Positions 52,846-63,322 are shown, counted from the first letter of the stretch. The stretch: DNA of 64,000 nt from Cryobacterium sp. Y82 (GCF_002929495.1 NZ_PJJJ01000028.1:1-64000); one strand, 5' to 3'. Notes: generated by a model not told the origin, from the sequence alone. Numbers and translations: made by a program.

Positions 52846-53598
52846 ATGACTCACCCGGCTGCCGGAGAGGCAGTAACCAGCGTTCAGCCCACTCCCCCCA
52901 TCGATTCCGAGGTACCCGCGGCTTCGCCGCAAGGTTTCGCCCTCTTTACCGTTCTGCGACGAGATCCGCACAACCCGGATGACCTCGACGGCCGCGATGT
53001 TCCGCACGCGGTCAATGAGCTCGACGACGTGGTAGCCCTGATCGAAGCCGAGGGCGTTACGGTTCGCGGTTTCTACGATGTCTCCGGATTCAAAGCCGAT
53101 GCCGACGTCATGATCTGGACCCACGCCGACAACGCCGAGACCCTGCAGTGGGCCAACCGCGAGCTGCGCCGCAGTCGCCTGCTCAAAAGCCTGCTGCCCA
53201 CCTGGAATGCCATGGGGGTGCACCGCGACGCCGAATTCAACAAGAGCCACGTGCCCGCTTTTCTGCGCGGTGTAGAACCCAAGTCCTGGCTCACGATCTA
53301 CCCCTTTGTGCGCAGCTACGAGTGGTACCTGCTGCCCGACGACGAGCGCAGCACGATGCTCGCCGACCACGGACGCAAGGGCGCCGCCTACCGTGGAGCC
53401 CTGGCCAACACGATCTCGGCTTTCGCCCTCGGCGACTACGAATGGCTGCTGCCGATCGAGAGTGACGAGCTCACCGAATTGGTCGACCTGATGCGCGGCC
53501 TGCGTGAGACTGAAGCGCGCCGCCACGTGCGAGAGGAGATCCCGTTCTACACCGGACGCCGAATCTCCACCGCTGAGGTCGTCGAGGTGCTGCAGTAA
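52846..53598 (+). CDS. hemQ: Coproheme decarboxylase HemQ (ChdC)
   Basis: Chlorite-dismutase-fold enzyme of 250 residues that converts coproheme to heme b using H2O2. The N-terminal 30 residues are disordered. The core has FALFTVLRRD, VRGFYDVSGFKADADVMIWTHAD, the region of the catalytic Tyr in LTIYPFVRSYEWYLL near residue 150, and the proximal heme His in MLADHGRKGAAYRG near 183. Its presence defines the coproporphyrin-dependent pathway. The stop overlaps hemH by 1 nt (TAATG). Confidence 0.95.
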   Translation: MTHPAAGEAVTSVQPTPPIDSEVPAASPQGFALFTVLRRDPHNPDDLDGRDVPHAVNELDDVVALIEAEGVTVRGFYDVSGFKADADVMIWTHADNAETLQWANRELRRSRLLKSLLPTWNAMGVHRDAEFNKSHVPAFLRGVEPKSWLTIYPFVRSYEWYLLPDDERSTMLADHGRKGAAYRGALANTISAFALGDYEWLLPIESDELTELVDLMRGLRETEARRHVREEIPFYTGRRISTAEVVEVLQ

Positions 53599-54722
53599 TG
53601 GCGCAGTATGACGCCGTTCTGTTGGCCGGTTTCGGCGGACCAGAAGGCCAGGACGATGTGATTCCCTTTCTGCGTAATGTGACCGGCGGCCGCGGTATCC
53701 CCGAGGAACGCCTCGAAGAGGTCGCTACCCACTACCGCCACTTCGGCGGCATCAGCCCGATAAACGACCAGAACCGTGTGCTGAAAGCTGCACTTCAGGT
53801 TGAACTCACCCGTCGCGGCATCGATCTGCCCGTGATCTGGGGCAACCGCAACTGGGCGCCGTACCTGAAAGATACAATCTCAAACGCCCATGACGCTGGC
53901 CAGAACCGCCTGCTTGCAATCGCGACGAGCGCCTACAGCTCCTACAGCGGATGCCGCCAGTACCGCGAAGACTTCGCCGCGGCCCTGACCGCCAATGGCC
54001 TGAACGACACGGTGCACATCGACAAAATTCGCCAGTTCTTCGACCACCCCGGCTTCGTCACCCCCTTCATCACCGGTGTGACCAAAGGCCTGCACGACGT
54101 CCAACAAGCCATCCCCGGCATTGACATGGACACCGAGGTCGAGATTCTGTTCTCGACCCACTCGATCCCTATGACGGATGCCAACAAGAGCGGCCCGGCC
54201 GAACGCGGTTTCGGCGAGGGTGGCGCCTACGAAGCGCAGCACCGCGCCGTCGCCCAGGTCATCATGGACTCCCTCGTGGAACCGTCCGATACCGAGGCGC
54301 CACTGAAGACTCAGTGGCAGCTGGTGTATCAGTCGCGCAGTGGCCCGCCCAGCATGCCATGGCTCGAACCCGACATTAACGATGCGATCGCCCTGCTGCC
54401 GGCCCGCGGCATCCGTGCCGTCGTCATCGTGCCGCTGGGTTTCGTCAGCGACCACATGGAGGTCATGTGGGACCTCGACAACGAGGCGATGGAGACGAGC
54501 GAGAAGTTCGGAATCAAGGCCGTGCGCGTGCCGACCCCCGGTGTCTCGCCCGACTTCGTGAGCGGCCTCGTCGACCTGATCGAGGAGCGGCTGAACGACA
54601 CCCCCGTCTCCGACCGTCCGGCGAAGACCACGCTCGGCCCCTGGTACGACGTGTGCCGCCCCGGCTGCTGCGAAAACGTGCGCCTCGGCTTCAAGCCGGC
54701 CGTCGCGGGAATGGCGCCATGA
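53598..54722 (+). CDS. hemH: Ferrochelatase / coproporphyrin ferrochelatase (CpfC)
   Basis: Inserts ferrous iron into coproporphyrin III; 374 residues. Signatures: AVLLAGFGGPEGQDDVIPFLRNVTGGRGIPEERL, HYRHFGGISPINDQN (metal/porphyrin region), the conserved His in EILFSTHSIPM near residue 190, and the late VVIVPLGFVSDHMEVMWDLDNEA. Cysteines CRPGCCEN near residue 355, together with Cys in YSGCRQYRED near 118, fit the 2Fe-2S cluster known in actinobacterial ferrochelatases. Its TGA overlaps the hemC ATG (ATGA, 4 nt). Confidence 0.95.
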   Translation: MAQYDAVLLAGFGGPEGQDDVIPFLRNVTGGRGIPEERLEEVATHYRHFGGISPINDQNRVLKAALQVELTRRGIDLPVIWGNRNWAPYLKDTISNAHDAGQNRLLAIATSAYSSYSGCRQYREDFAAALTANGLNDTVHIDKIRQFFDHPGFVTPFITGVTKGLHDVQQAIPGIDMDTEVEILFSTHSIPMTDANKSGPAERGFGEGGAYEAQHRAVAQVIMDSLVEPSDTEAPLKTQWQLVYQSRSGPPSMPWLEPDINDAIALLPARGIRAVVIVPLGFVSDHMEVMWDLDNEAMETSEKFGIKAVRVPTPGVSPDFVSGLVDLIEERLNDTPVSDRPAKTTLGPWYDVCRPGCCENVRLGFKPAVAGMAP

Positions 54723-55672
54723 CCGTCATCCGCGTGGGCACCCGCGCGAGCGCCCTCGCGCTCGCGCAGACCCAGACCATCGTCAACCGCATCGCGGCCT
54801 CGGCCGGTGTCGAGGTTGAAATCGTGCGGGTTACCACGCACGGCGATACCTCGACCGAATCGCTCTCGAGCCTCGGCGGCACCGGTGTGTTCGCGAGCGC
54901 CCTGCGCGAAGCCCTCCTGAACGACGAGTGTGACGTCATCGTGCACTCCTACAAGGACCTGCCGACCGCGGCGCACCCTGGCCTCGTTATCGGCGCAACG
55001 CCCAAGAGAGCGGATGCCCGGGACGTGCTGGTAGCACGCGCCGGCCTCACCCTGGACACCCTGCCCGAGGGCGCCCGAGTCGGCACCGGTTCGCCTCGCC
55101 GGGTCGCGCAACTGCTTGAGCGTCGGCCCGACCTCACGGTCGTCGACATTCGCGGCAACATCGATACCCGTGTGAGCCGCGTCACCGAGGGAGACCTCGA
55201 CGCCGTCGTGCTGGCCGCCGCCGGTCTCGGACGCCTCGGTCGACTCGACTCCCTGGCGCCCGAATTTCTCGATCTGTCGGCCTGGCCCACCGCTCCCGGC
55301 CAGGGGGCGCTCGCCATCGAGGTGCAAAGCGGCAAGCCCGAGCGCCTGCTTGGCGTCGCGCTCGCGGCCATGAACCATTCCTCGACGGAGGCGACGACCA
55401 CCGCCGAACGCACGGTACTGGCCCGCCTTGAGGCGGGCTGCGCGGCACCGATCGGTGCCACCGCTGTCGTCGATGACGGCCTGCTGTTTCTCACCGCCAC
55501 CGTGTACAGCCCGGACGGCTCTCGCAAGATCACCAGCTCACACGCGGCAACGCCCGATTCCCACTCCGCCCTCCATCTCACCCAAGCCGCGCTCGACGTG
55601 GCCGAACGAGTATCCATAGATCTTCTGGCCGGTGGCGCGGCCGAGTTCGCTCCCCTGAAAGTGACTGAGTGA
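54719..55672 (+). CDS. hemC: Hydroxymethylbilane synthase (porphobilinogen deaminase)
   Basis: Polymerises four porphobilinogens; 317 residues. It starts VIRVGTRASALALAQTQTIV, with HSYKDLPTA near residue 78, GTGSPRRVAQLLERRPDLTVVDIRGNIDTR near 120, APGQGALAIEVQ near 195 and the dipyrromethane-cofactor Cys in LEAGCAAPIGA near 240. The ATG at 54719 overlaps the hemH stop. The frame is open 84 codons upstream only because it lies in hemH. Confidence 0.95.
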   Translation: MTVIRVGTRASALALAQTQTIVNRIAASAGVEVEIVRVTTHGDTSTESLSSLGGTGVFASALREALLNDECDVIVHSYKDLPTAAHPGLVIGATPKRADARDVLVARAGLTLDTLPEGARVGTGSPRRVAQLLERRPDLTVVDIRGNIDTRVSRVTEGDLDAVVLAAAGLGRLGRLDSLAPEFLDLSAWPTAPGQGALAIEVQSGKPERLLGVALAAMNHSSTEATTTAERTVLARLEAGCAAPIGATAVVDDGLLFLTATVYSPDGSRKITSSHAATPDSHSALHLTQAALDVAERVSIDLLAGGAAEFAPLKVTE

Positions 55673-55676
55673 CCAC

Positions 55677-56465
55677 GTGATCAATCGACCGACCAAGCCC
55701 CTCGCGGGCTGGCGAGTTCTCGTTCCGCGCGGCGGACCCTGGGGTGACCAGGTGGCAGCCAACCTGCGCGCCAAGGGTGCGCATCCAATCGTCGCTCCCA
55801 TGATCAACTTCGCCGCTACCGACGACGCCCCAGCCCTCGACGCGGCGCTGACCCGTCTCGCCGCCGGCGATTTCGACTGGATGACCATCACAAGCGCCAC
55901 GACCGTGGACGTGCTGTCGTCGCACCGCGCTGTGGTGGCGCCGGGAACCCGCATCGCCGCGGTCGGTGAAACTACCGCCGCCGCGCTCGTGGCGGCCGGC
56001 TACCACGTGGACATCGTTCCCTCCGAAGACAATTCAGCCCGCGGCCTGCTGGAGGAATGGGAGACGGCGACCGCTGGCGTTATCCCGCTGCGTGTGCTCA
56101 CACTGCGCAGTGAGATCGCCAAGCCGTTGCTCAGTGAGGGACTGCGCCGCGTCGGCCACGACGTGGAGTCGGTCGTCGCCTACCGCACCATCGGCGTTCC
56201 AGTCAGCGACCAGGTCGTCGCCGACGTCAGGGCTGGCCTCGTGCACGCCGTACTCGTGACCAGCGGCAGCGTCGCGCGTCAGGTGCGTGAACAGTTTGGT
56301 GACATTCCCGAACGCACCCTGGTGGCGTGCATTGGCCCGCAGACCGCCAAGGATTCCCGGGCTCTCGGACTGCGCGTGGATGTCGTCGCCTCCGAGCGCA
56401 GCGCCGAGTCGCTCATCGAGGCGCTCGTCGATGCAGCACTGGCTGGAGCCGCACCGGCGCTCTGA
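55677..56465 (+). CDS. hemD: Uroporphyrinogen-III synthase
   Basis: Closes and inverts ring D of hydroxymethylbilane; 262 residues. The family is weakly conserved, but WRVLVPRGGPWGDQVAANLRAKGAHPIVAPMI, DWMTITSATTVDVL, RIAAVGETTAAALVAAGYHVDIVPSEDNSARGLLEEW, VLVTSGSVARQVREQFG and LVACIGPQTAKDSRALGLRVDVVASERSAESL match its bilobed fold. The start is GTG at 55677, 4 nt after the hemC stop. The position between hemC and hemB supports the call. Confidence 0.92.
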   Translation: MINRPTKPLAGWRVLVPRGGPWGDQVAANLRAKGAHPIVAPMINFAATDDAPALDAALTRLAAGDFDWMTITSATTVDVLSSHRAVVAPGTRIAAVGETTAAALVAAGYHVDIVPSEDNSARGLLEEWETATAGVIPLRVLTLRSEIAKPLLSEGLRRVGHDVESVVAYRTIGVPVSDQVVADVRAGLVHAVLVTSGSVARQVREQFGDIPERTLVACIGPQTAKDSRALGLRVDVVASERSAESLIEALVDAALAGAAPAL

Positions 56466-56522
56466 TCTTGCAGGTAACGACCGGATAACAAAACGCACAG
56501 GCGAGCGGCGTAGGGTACAGGT

Positions 56523-57506
56523 GTGACCAACCCTGTTATCCGCCCACGACGCCTGCGCACCAGCGGTGCACTCCGTCGCTTGGCCAGTGAAATTCGTGTC
56601 CACCCGGCCGAGCTCGTGCTCCCCATGTTCGTGCGCGAAGGTGATGACGCCCGCCCGATCACGTCGATGCCCGGCGTCGTGCAGCACAGCATCGACAGTG
56701 CACGCCGGGCCGTCGTGCAGGCGGCCGAAGCCGGCATCGGCGGCATCATGCTGTTCGGGGTACCCGAGGTGCGCGACGCGATCGGAACCGGCGCGACCGA
56801 CCCCAAGGGCATTCTCAACCTGGCCACTCGCGCTCTCGTCGACGAGATCGGTGACGCGCTCGTCGTGCAGACTGACCTGTGCCTCGACGAGTTCACCGAC
56901 CACGGCCACTGCGGCGTGCTCGCGGCGGATGGCCACGTCGACAACGATGCCACCCTCGAACGCTATCGCGACATGGCCCTCGCCCAGGCCACGGCCGGTT
57001 CCGCGCTGCTTGGTCTTTCGGGCATGATGGACGGCCAGGTCGCCGCCGTGCGTGAGACCCTGGACGCCAACGGTTTCGAAGACACCGCCGTGCTCGCCTA
57101 TTCGGCCAAGTACGCCTCCGCTTTCTACGGTCCGTTCCGCGAGGCCGTCGCCTCGACCCTGGTTGGCGACCGCCGCACCTACCAGCTCGACCCGGCCAAC
57201 CGGCGCGAGGGCCTGCGTGAAGCTCAGCTCGACATCGACGAGGGCGCCGACATCGTCATGGTCAAGCCGGCCGGCGGCTATCTCGACGTGCTCGCCGCCG
57301 TTGCCGCCATGAGTGATATTCCGGTTTGGGCTTACCAAGTCTCCGGCGAATACGCCATGATTGAAGCCGCCGCCGCGCAGGGCTGGATCGACCGTCGCCG
57401 GGCAATCGAAGAGTCAGTCTTGAGTATCCGCCGGGCCGGCGCCGATGCCGTCCTGACCTACTGGGCCGTTGAACTGGCCACCTGGCTCAAGGAGGAGCAA
57501 GCATGA
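56523..57506 (+). CDS. hemB: Delta-aminolevulinic acid dehydratase (porphobilinogen synthase)
   Basis: Condenses two 5-aminolevulinates; 327 residues. The metal-site segment [14 protein letters not shown] near residue 120 has Cys-Asp-Cys in place of the three-cysteine zinc site of E. coli, a form also seen in mycobacteria. Schiff-base lysines are in [17 protein letters not shown] near 200 and [12 protein letters not shown] near 252. The start is GTG at 56523. The stop overlaps the hemL start (ATGA, 57503-57506). Confidence 0.95.
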   Translation: MTNPVIRPRRLRTSGALRRLASEIRVHPAELVLPMFVREGDDARPITSMPGVVQHSIDSARRAVVQAAEAGIGGIMLFGVPEVRDAIGTGATDPKGILNLATRALVDEIGDALVVQTDLCLDEFTDHGHCGVLAADGHVDNDATLERYRDMALAQATAGSALLGLSGMMDGQVAAVRETLDANGFEDTAVLAYSAKYASAFYGPFREAVASTLVGDRRTYQLDPANRREGLREAQLDIDEGADIVMVKPAGGYLDVLAAVAAMSDIPVWAYQVSGEYAMIEAAAAQGWIDRRRAIEESVLSIRRAGADAVLTYWAVELATWLKEEQA

Positions 57507-58876
57507 CCGACACAATGTCAACGTCAACGGATCACACGGCCACCCATAACGACGAGCTGTTCGATCGCGCCCGCCGCGTGATTCCCGGGGGAGTCAACTC
57601 GCCGGTGCGTGCCTTCGGATCGGTCGGCGGCACTCCGCTGTTTCTCGTCAAGGCTGCGGGTGCTTACGTCACGGACTCCGACGGCCGGGAGTATGTCGAC
57701 CTCGTCAATTCCTGGGGCCCGGCAATTCTGGGGCATGCTCATCCCGAGGTCGTCAAGGCCGTGCAGGATGCTGCCGCGCTCGGGCTCTCCTTTGGTGCCT
57801 CGACTCCCGCCGAAACCGAACTGGCTGAACTCGTTGCCGAACGGGTCGGTGCGGTCGAAAAGCTGCGCCTCGTCTCGACCGGTACCGAGGCGACTATGAC
57901 GGCCATCCGCCTGGCCCGCGGCTTCACCAATCGTGACCTGCTGATCAAGTTCGCCGGGCACTACCACGGCCACTCCGACGGCTTGCTCGCGCAGGCCGGT
58001 TCCGGGCTCGCCACGCTCGCCCTGCCCGGCTCGGCCGGAGTCACCGCAGCTACCGCAGCGCAAACCCTTGTGCTGCCCTACAACGATCTGGGAGCCGTAC
58101 GGGCCGCCTTCGAGGCTCACCCTGGCCGCATTGCCGCCATCATCACCGAGGCCGCGGCCGCCAACATGGGCGTTGTCGCCCCGGACTCCGGCTTCAACGC
58201 GGCCCTGGCCTCGATCGCGCACGCGAACGGCGCTCTGCTCATCCTCGACGAGGTGCTCACCGGTTTTCGGGTGAGCCGCGCCGGTTTCTGGGGGCTGGAA
58301 ACCCGCAGTCTGGAGTCGGCCGGCGAAGAGTTCTACATGCCCGACCTGCTCACCTTCGGCAAGATCATCGGCGGCGGGCTGCCCGTCGCCGCCCTCGGCG
58401 GCCGAGCCGACGTGATGGATTTTCTCGCCCCGACCGGCCCGGTCTACCAGGCCGGCACGCTGTCGGGTAACCCGGTCGCCGTTGCGGCGGGCATCGCGAC
58501 GCTCAACCTGCTCGACGAGGGCGTCTACGACCGTCTCAACGCCACCGCCACAATCCTCTCTGAGGCCGTTTCCGCCTCGCTCACCGCCGAGGGCGTCGCC
58601 CACCGGGTGCAACGGGCCGGCAACCTGTTCAGCTTCGTGTTCGGCGACGAGGCACAGGGGTCGGCGCCGCGCACGTACGCCGACGTGCAACGCCAGGAGG
58701 CCTTTCGCTACGCACCGTTCTTCCACGCCATGCTCGACGGTGGCGTGTCACTGCCGCCGAGCGTGTTCGAGGCCTGGTTCGTCTCCGACGCGCACGACCA
58801 GACCGCCATCGGGCGCATCTTCGAGGCTCTGCCCGCTGCGGCCAAGGCAGCCGCTGCGGCGACGCCGCGGGCCTGA
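57503..58876 (+). CDS. hemL: Glutamate-1-semialdehyde 2,1-aminomutase
   Basis: PLP enzyme of 457 residues forming 5-aminolevulinate. Signatures: [76 protein letters not shown] near residue 150, [11 protein letters not shown] near 247, and the PLP lysine in [25 protein letters not shown] near 290. It is the last heme gene here and completes the C5 route begun by hemA at the other end of the locus. Confidence 0.96.
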   Translation: MTDTMSTSTDHTATHNDELFDRARRVIPGGVNSPVRAFGSVGGTPLFLVKAAGAYVTDSDGREYVDLVNSWGPAILGHAHPEVVKAVQDAAALGLSFGASTPAETELAELVAERVGAVEKLRLVSTGTEATMTAIRLARGFTNRDLLIKFAGHYHGHSDGLLAQAGSGLATLALPGSAGVTAATAAQTLVLPYNDLGAVRAAFEAHPGRIAAIITEAAAANMGVVAPDSGFNAALASIAHANGALLILDEVLTGFRVSRAGFWGLETRSLESAGEEFYMPDLLTFGKIIGGGLPVAALGGRADVMDFLAPTGPVYQAGTLSGNPVAVAAGIATLNLLDEGVYDRLNATATILSEAVSASLTAEGVAHRVQRAGNLFSFVFGDEAQGSAPRTYADVQRQEAFRYAPFFHAMLDGGVSLPPSVFEAWFVSDAHDQTAIGRIFEALPAAAKAAAAATPRA

Positions 58877-59006
58877 CCCCGGCGAGCGGATGAGCATGGC
58901 CGGCTGAGGGCATTTGCTGCCGTTGGAGAGAACCTGCGCTGGAACGTTACTGCTTTTGTTCGCCTCAAACAAGAGATTTGCGGCCCCGAACGGGCAGACT
59001 GGAACA

Positions 59007-59357
59007 ATGGCTTCCCTGAGCGTGCATTCTGACCGGCTCGAGATCCACTTGACGCGCGCTGAAAGAACCCTCGCGCTGCGTAGGGAGTCGATCGTGGTGC
59101 AGCGGGAGAATATCCGCTCGGTGATTATCACCCAAGATCCGTGGATCTGGCTGCGCGGAATTCGTGCTCTCGGCTCGATCATTCCACTCGTCCTGGCCGC
59201 GGGAACCTGGAAGTTTCATGGCGGCAAAGACTTCGTGTCGATCAAACGTCACCGCCCTGCCGTGGTGATCGACCTCGTCGACGAAGAATTCGCCCGCGTC
59301 ATTCTTACCAGCCAGCATGCGGCCGATCTCATCGACTCGCTCAAGTTGCCGGCCTAA
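59007..59357 (+). CDS. Small conserved protein with one hydrophobic segment
   Basis: Protein of 116 residues. The N-terminal half (LSVHSDRLEIHLTRAERTLALRRESIVVQRENIRSVIIT) and the C-terminal half (DFVSIKRHRPAVVIDLVDEEFARVILTS) read like two beta-rich PH-like halves around a hydrophobic stretch (ALGSIIPLVLAAG). The start at 59007 is chosen because coding sense begins there. No family was assigned with confidence; a membrane-proximal or PH-like domain protein is plausible. It sits between hemL and the convergent LamG protein gene. Confidence 0.68.
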   Translation: MASLSVHSDRLEIHLTRAERTLALRRESIVVQRENIRSVIITQDPWIWLRGIRALGSIIPLVLAAGTWKFHGGKDFVSIKRHRPAVVIDLVDEEFARVILTSQHAADLIDSLKLPA

Positions 59358-59377
59358 TTCGGCGGCCGACGCTACGG

Positions 59378-62300
59378 CTACGGCTCCGTCACCGCGATCG
59401 CGGAGAGATCATCAAACGTGACCGTCATCGGTGTCGTGGCTGATCCGCTGTTATACGCAGCGAGACCAATCGATCCAGCCTGCTGCAGGGCGGCTGTTGC
59501 GTCTGTCCGGCTCAGCGACCAAGTCGAAGGCTCTGTGGTGCCGGCAGCCCACACTCTGGCCCGAATCGTCGTCGGTGCCGTCCCGAAAACCTGCAACCGC
59601 ACGTGCAACTGATCGTTGGTGGCGTAGCTGAGCCCGGCGATAGTGCTCGCCTGCAAGGTGGTGCCGCCGCGCATGAGCTGCAGTTGCACGGCGCCGGTCG
59701 CGAGAACTTTGATCCGCGTCCGATAGTCGTTGGTGGCGACGCGCCGGCCGATCAGTGAAACGTAGGTACCGGCTCCGGTCGTGGCCTGTTGCAGTGACGT
59801 GGTGACCGTTAGATCGGTGCTCTCCGACGAGACACCGACCAGATAGCCGTTCGCCGTCCCTCCAGCGGCTACGCGCAGGTGAGCGGCGTCAGCGGTCACC
59901 GAGTAGTTGCTGGCAGTGCCGGTCGTTGTCCACGCGCCTCCGATATCGGCTGAGCCGAGTCCTCGGCTGATTTCGCGAGTAAAGGCATCCGTCGCGATGT
60001 CGGCTGGCACCGGCATCGGTGCTGAGACGGTGACGGATCGAGTAGTCGCGTCGGTGGCGCCGTCATTGTCGGTGACGGTCAAGCCGATCGAATAGGTTCC
60101 GGCGGCGGCATAGGTGTGCTGCCCGGTACGGCCGTCGCTGACACTACCGTCACCCCACGACCAGGCGAATCCCGTGACGGTCCCATCGGAATCTGCCGAC
60201 GGCGAAGCGTCCGCTGAGACCGCCAGCTGGTCGGAGGTGACAGTGAATGCGGCGGTCGGTGCTTCGTTCTGCGGGACGCTTGTAGCGGATCCTAGCGAGT
60301 AGTGCTGCGCGATCACGGCGCCGCTGAGCGGACGGGAATAAACGGCGACATCGTCGATTGTGCCGACGAACCACGGGCTCGACGAACTCCACGTGTTATC
60401 GCCACCAATGCGCCAGTAGCCGGAATACCCCTGGGCGCCCGTTTGCGGATTCGTACCGATGAGAGCGCCATCAACGTAGAGCGCCATTCCATCAGCTGAC
60501 TGCTGCGCGAGCACATGGTGCGCCGCTCCATCGTTATAGGTGGACTCGGTCACGATGGTGTTGGACTGCCCGGTCCAGGTGCCAAATACCAGGCGACCGT
60601 CGTCTTGCAGGTAGACGTGCCGGTCATAGTTGTCCGACAATCCGTTGGAAGCGCTGCCGAATCCGATGATCTTGCCACCCTGCGTCGTCGTTGTGCTGAA
60701 CCAGGCCTCCAGCGCATAGGTACCGGGAGCGTCAATCCGAGTGTCACTGCTGACGATTCCGCCGCCAAACGACGCGGCCGTGTTGCTCGTGCCGCTCAGA
60801 AGTCCGGCGGCGCCCAGGGTGACCGGGCCGAAGTAGGTTCCGGGTTGCTCGGAGGCCGATGAGTCGTTCGCTTTCAGACCATTGGCTTCACCCAGACGCC
60901 AGTACAAATCGGGTTCCGCACTGTAGACGGCCGCGCCGTAGGCGTCGGTAGGAGCCGAGGTGACAGGACTCGTTCGGCCGGAAGCGACAAAGTGTGCCAC
61001 GATCTGCTTCTGCGTGAGGGGCGCGGAGTAGACGGCGACCTGGGCAATGTCGGCGGCGATGAAGGCGCTCAGGGGCTGGCTGGGCCAGCCATTGATACTG
61101 TCTCCGCCAATGCGCCAGAAACCCTGGTAGTCCTGACCCGAGGTGACGCTGGCGCGCTGCGCGACCTTCTTGCCGTCGATCGACAGCGACATGCCGGAGC
61201 TGCCGAGGCTGGCCACTACGTGGTGCCATTGGCCGTCGTTGTAGGACGCGGGCGATGTGATCGCCTGCACTCCGCCGGGGTAGACACCGAACCAGACACG
61301 ACCGCCAGTGTCCATGTAAACATGCCGGTCATAGCCGGTGCTTTGGCCGGTATTGCTGTTGCCGAAACCGATAATCTTGCCGCCCTGTGTGGTGTCGGTT
61401 TTCACCCAGGTCTCGACACTGAACGAATTTGAAGGGCTCTGGGCGTCGTTGGTCGCGGCGAATCCGGTCGCCGTGCCGTCGAAACGGCTTGCCGTGATGG
61501 CAGCGTCTACGATTGCTCCGGGGACGCCGGGGCTGACCCCGGTCTTTCGGGCCAGGTCTGCGCCGCCCGTCCAGTCGAAGGCCGTGGCACCGGATGCCTC
61601 ATTTAGCGGCCAATACGATTGCGGGGAATCTCCCAAGACGCTCGCGGAATAGTCGCTGAGGGTGCCGGATGCGATGGTGACGTTGGCCGTTCCACCCGTT
61701 TTCGTATTGCCGAACGGGTCAGTGACCCGAATTCGATAGGAGTAGCTCTGCCCTGGGGTGAGTCCGGTGTCGGAGAAGGACAGGGTCGGCCGGTTCCAGT
61801 CGGAGGAGAGTCCCTGCATGCTGGTGACGGCGACGCCGTCGCGCAGCACCTCATAGGTGAGGTTCTCGTTATCACGATCGTAGGCCGATTTCCAGCTCAG
61901 ACGCGCTGCTCCACTCACAAACGAGGCGACCGATGGCACGAACGCCGATGGAGCGAACGAGGCGTTGGCAACACGCGGTCCTTCCTTATTCGGCGCTACG
62001 GAAGGCGCAGCGAATCGGGCCAGGCCCTGTTGGCGTTTGTTGTTCACGGTCGTGAACTCTCCGCCATAGAGCAGATACTGGGTATCGGCGGTCACGTGCC
62101 ACGGACCCTGGCCCTGCCCGGTGAAGCTCCCGGTGTTGATGTCGGGATAAAACGCCAGCAGGTTGGGTCGGGGGGTGCCCTTGAAGTTGTAGTAGCCGTG
62201 CTTGTCGGCAGTGATGACGCCGCCGACATCCATGCTGAAGGCAAGGGTGCGGTGGTAGGTCCATGGCTCGGTTTGTTCGAAGCCGTCAATGTTGCCGCAG

Positions 62301-63322
62301 TAGTGGGCATGCTCGGTCGTGTAGACCTTGTCGCCAGCCGGTACCGCAGAGTAGGTGTCCCCATGGCAGTCTTCGACCCAGATCAGACTGCCATCCTCCC
62401 AGCTGGCACGGAATGTTCCTTCAAGGTTGCCGCCGTTCCCAAACACGTAGCCGGTGCCGAACACGCCCTCGGCCGATCCGGTCAGGCTGAGGATGGCCGC
62501 CTGGCTGCCACCGTTTCGAATCAGGCCGTTGATCTTCCACGGCAGTGACGCGCCGGTCGTAGCATCGGTTGCGGCCATGCCGTATCCGGGGTTGGAACCG
62601 CCGTTATAGGTCGTGAAGGATCCGCCAATGATGACCTTGCTGCCGTCTGGTGAGGCGACGAGGGCGTTGATGCTGCCGCCGGCCGGCGTGCCCGACCAGG
62701 GCACTAGAGCCCCCGTGGAGCCGCTGAAGGCCGCCATCCTGGCGCGGGACTGACCGCTAGCTGACGTGAATGTGCCACCCACGTAGACGCTATTGCCCGC
62801 GTAGGTGAGCGCTTTGACGCCCGCGTTGAGAACCGGCGCCCAGCCGGGAACAAGAGCGCCACTTTGTACGTCGAAAGCGGCGACGCGATACCGGCTCACG
62901 CCACCGACGCTCGTGAAAGCGCCCCCGGCGAACAGCCGTGACCCGTCGGTCGAGACGGTCAGGGCGCGGACAGCGCCGTTGACATTGGGATTGAAGGAGG
63001 CCACGAGAACACCGGTGGTGAGGTTGTAGGCCAGCAGGTTGTTGCGCACGACCTCGTTCACGCCGGCGGCAGCGCCAGCGGGGCGCGAGCGGGTGAACTC
63101 GCCTCCGACGTAGACGGTGTCACCGACAATAAGCTGTGCCCAGACGACCCCATTGATCTGCGCGGTGGGGAGCGAGTCGGCCGATACCGTCACGGGAACG
63201 GCGGCATCCGCGGGGCGACTATCGGCGATGGCCGGTAGGGGCACTGCTAGGACGCTCGCAACGAGTGCCGCAGAAGCGACCACGGCCAAGAGCCAATTGC
63301 GGGCATAAAATATCGCGCTCAC
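59378..63322 (-). CDS. Secreted multidomain protein with propeller-like, fibronectin-like, two LamG and PKD domains
   Basis: Exported protein of 1314 residues. After a signal peptide (NWLLAVVASAALVASVLAVPLPAIA) come propeller-like repeats to about residue 450 with a recurring G-G-x-F-T motif (VYVGGEFTRS, LFAGGAFTSV, VYVGGTFTSA, VIIGGSFTTY, LLYGGEFTTV). A fibronectin-III-like module follows (about 460-560). Next are two LamG domains sharing GGKIIGFG and YDRHVY (about 570-780 and 785-1000), a PKD domain (TVTGFAWSWGDGS, HTYAAAGTYSIGLTVTDNDG, about 1010-1095) and a C-terminal beta-sandwich-like region. The start is GTG at 63322 with GAGGA 7 nt upstream. The role is probably carbohydrate or surface binding. 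No anchor or sortase motif is seen. Confidence 0.85.
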   Translation of the reverse strand: MSAIFYARNWLLAVVASAALVASVLAVPLPAIADSRPADAAVPVTVSADSLPTAQINGVVWAQLIVGDTVYVGGEFTRSRPAGAAAGVNEVVRNNLLAYNLTTGVLVASFNPNVNGAVRALTVSTDGSRLFAGGAFTSVGGVSRYRVAAFDVQSGALVPGWAPVLNAGVKALTYAGNSVYVGGTFTSASGQSRARMAAFSGSTGALVPWSGTPAGGSINALVASPDGSKVIIGGSFTTYNGGSNPGYGMAATDATTGASLPWKINGLIRNGGSQAAILSLTGSAEGVFGTGYVFGNGGNLEGTFRASWEDGSLIWVEDCHGDTYSAVPAGDKVYTTEHAHYCGNIDGFEQTEPWTYHRTLAFSMDVGGVITADKHGYYNFKGTPRPNLLAFYPDINTGSFTGQGQGPWHVTADTQYLLYGGEFTTVNNKRQQGLARFAAPSVAPNKEGPRVANASFAPSAFVPSVASFVSGAARLSWKSAYDRDNENLTYEVLRDGVAVTSMQGLSSDWNRPTLSFSDTGLTPGQSYSYRIRVTDPFGNTKTGGTANVTIASGTLSDYSASVLGDSPQSYWPLNEASGATAFDWTGGADLARKTGVSPGVPGAIVDAAITASRFDGTATGFAATNDAQSPSNSFSVETWVKTDTTQGGKIIGFGNSNTGQSTGYDRHVYMDTGGRVWFGVYPGGVQAITSPASYNDGQWHHVVASLGSSGMSLSIDGKKVAQRASVTSGQDYQGFWRIGGDSINGWPSQPLSAFIAADIAQVAVYSAPLTQKQIVAHFVASGRTSPVTSAPTDAYGAAVYSAEPDLYWRLGEANGLKANDSSASEQPGTYFGPVTLGAAGLLSGTSNTAASFGGGIVSSDTRIDAPGTYALEAWFSTTTTQGGKIIGFGSASNGLSDNYDRHVYLQDDGRLVFGTWTGQSNTIVTESTYNDGAAHHVLAQQSADGMALYVDGALIGTNPQTGAQGYSGYWRIGGDNTWSSSSPWFVGTIDDVAVYSRPLSGAVIAQHYSLGSATSVPQNEAPTAAFTVTSDQLAVSADASPSADSDGTVTGFAWSWGDGSVSDGRTGQHTYAAAGTYSIGLTVTDNDGATDATTRSVTVSAPMPVPADIATDAFTREISRGLGSADIGGAWTTTGTASNYSVTADAAHLRVAAGGTANGYLVGVSSESTDLTVTTSLQQATTGAGTYVSLIGRRVATNDYRTRIKVLATGAVQLQLMRGGTTLQASTIAGLSYATNDQLHVRLQVFGTAPTTIRARVWAAGTTEPSTWSLSRTDATAALQQAGSIGLAAYNSGSATTPMTVTFDDLSAIAVTEP

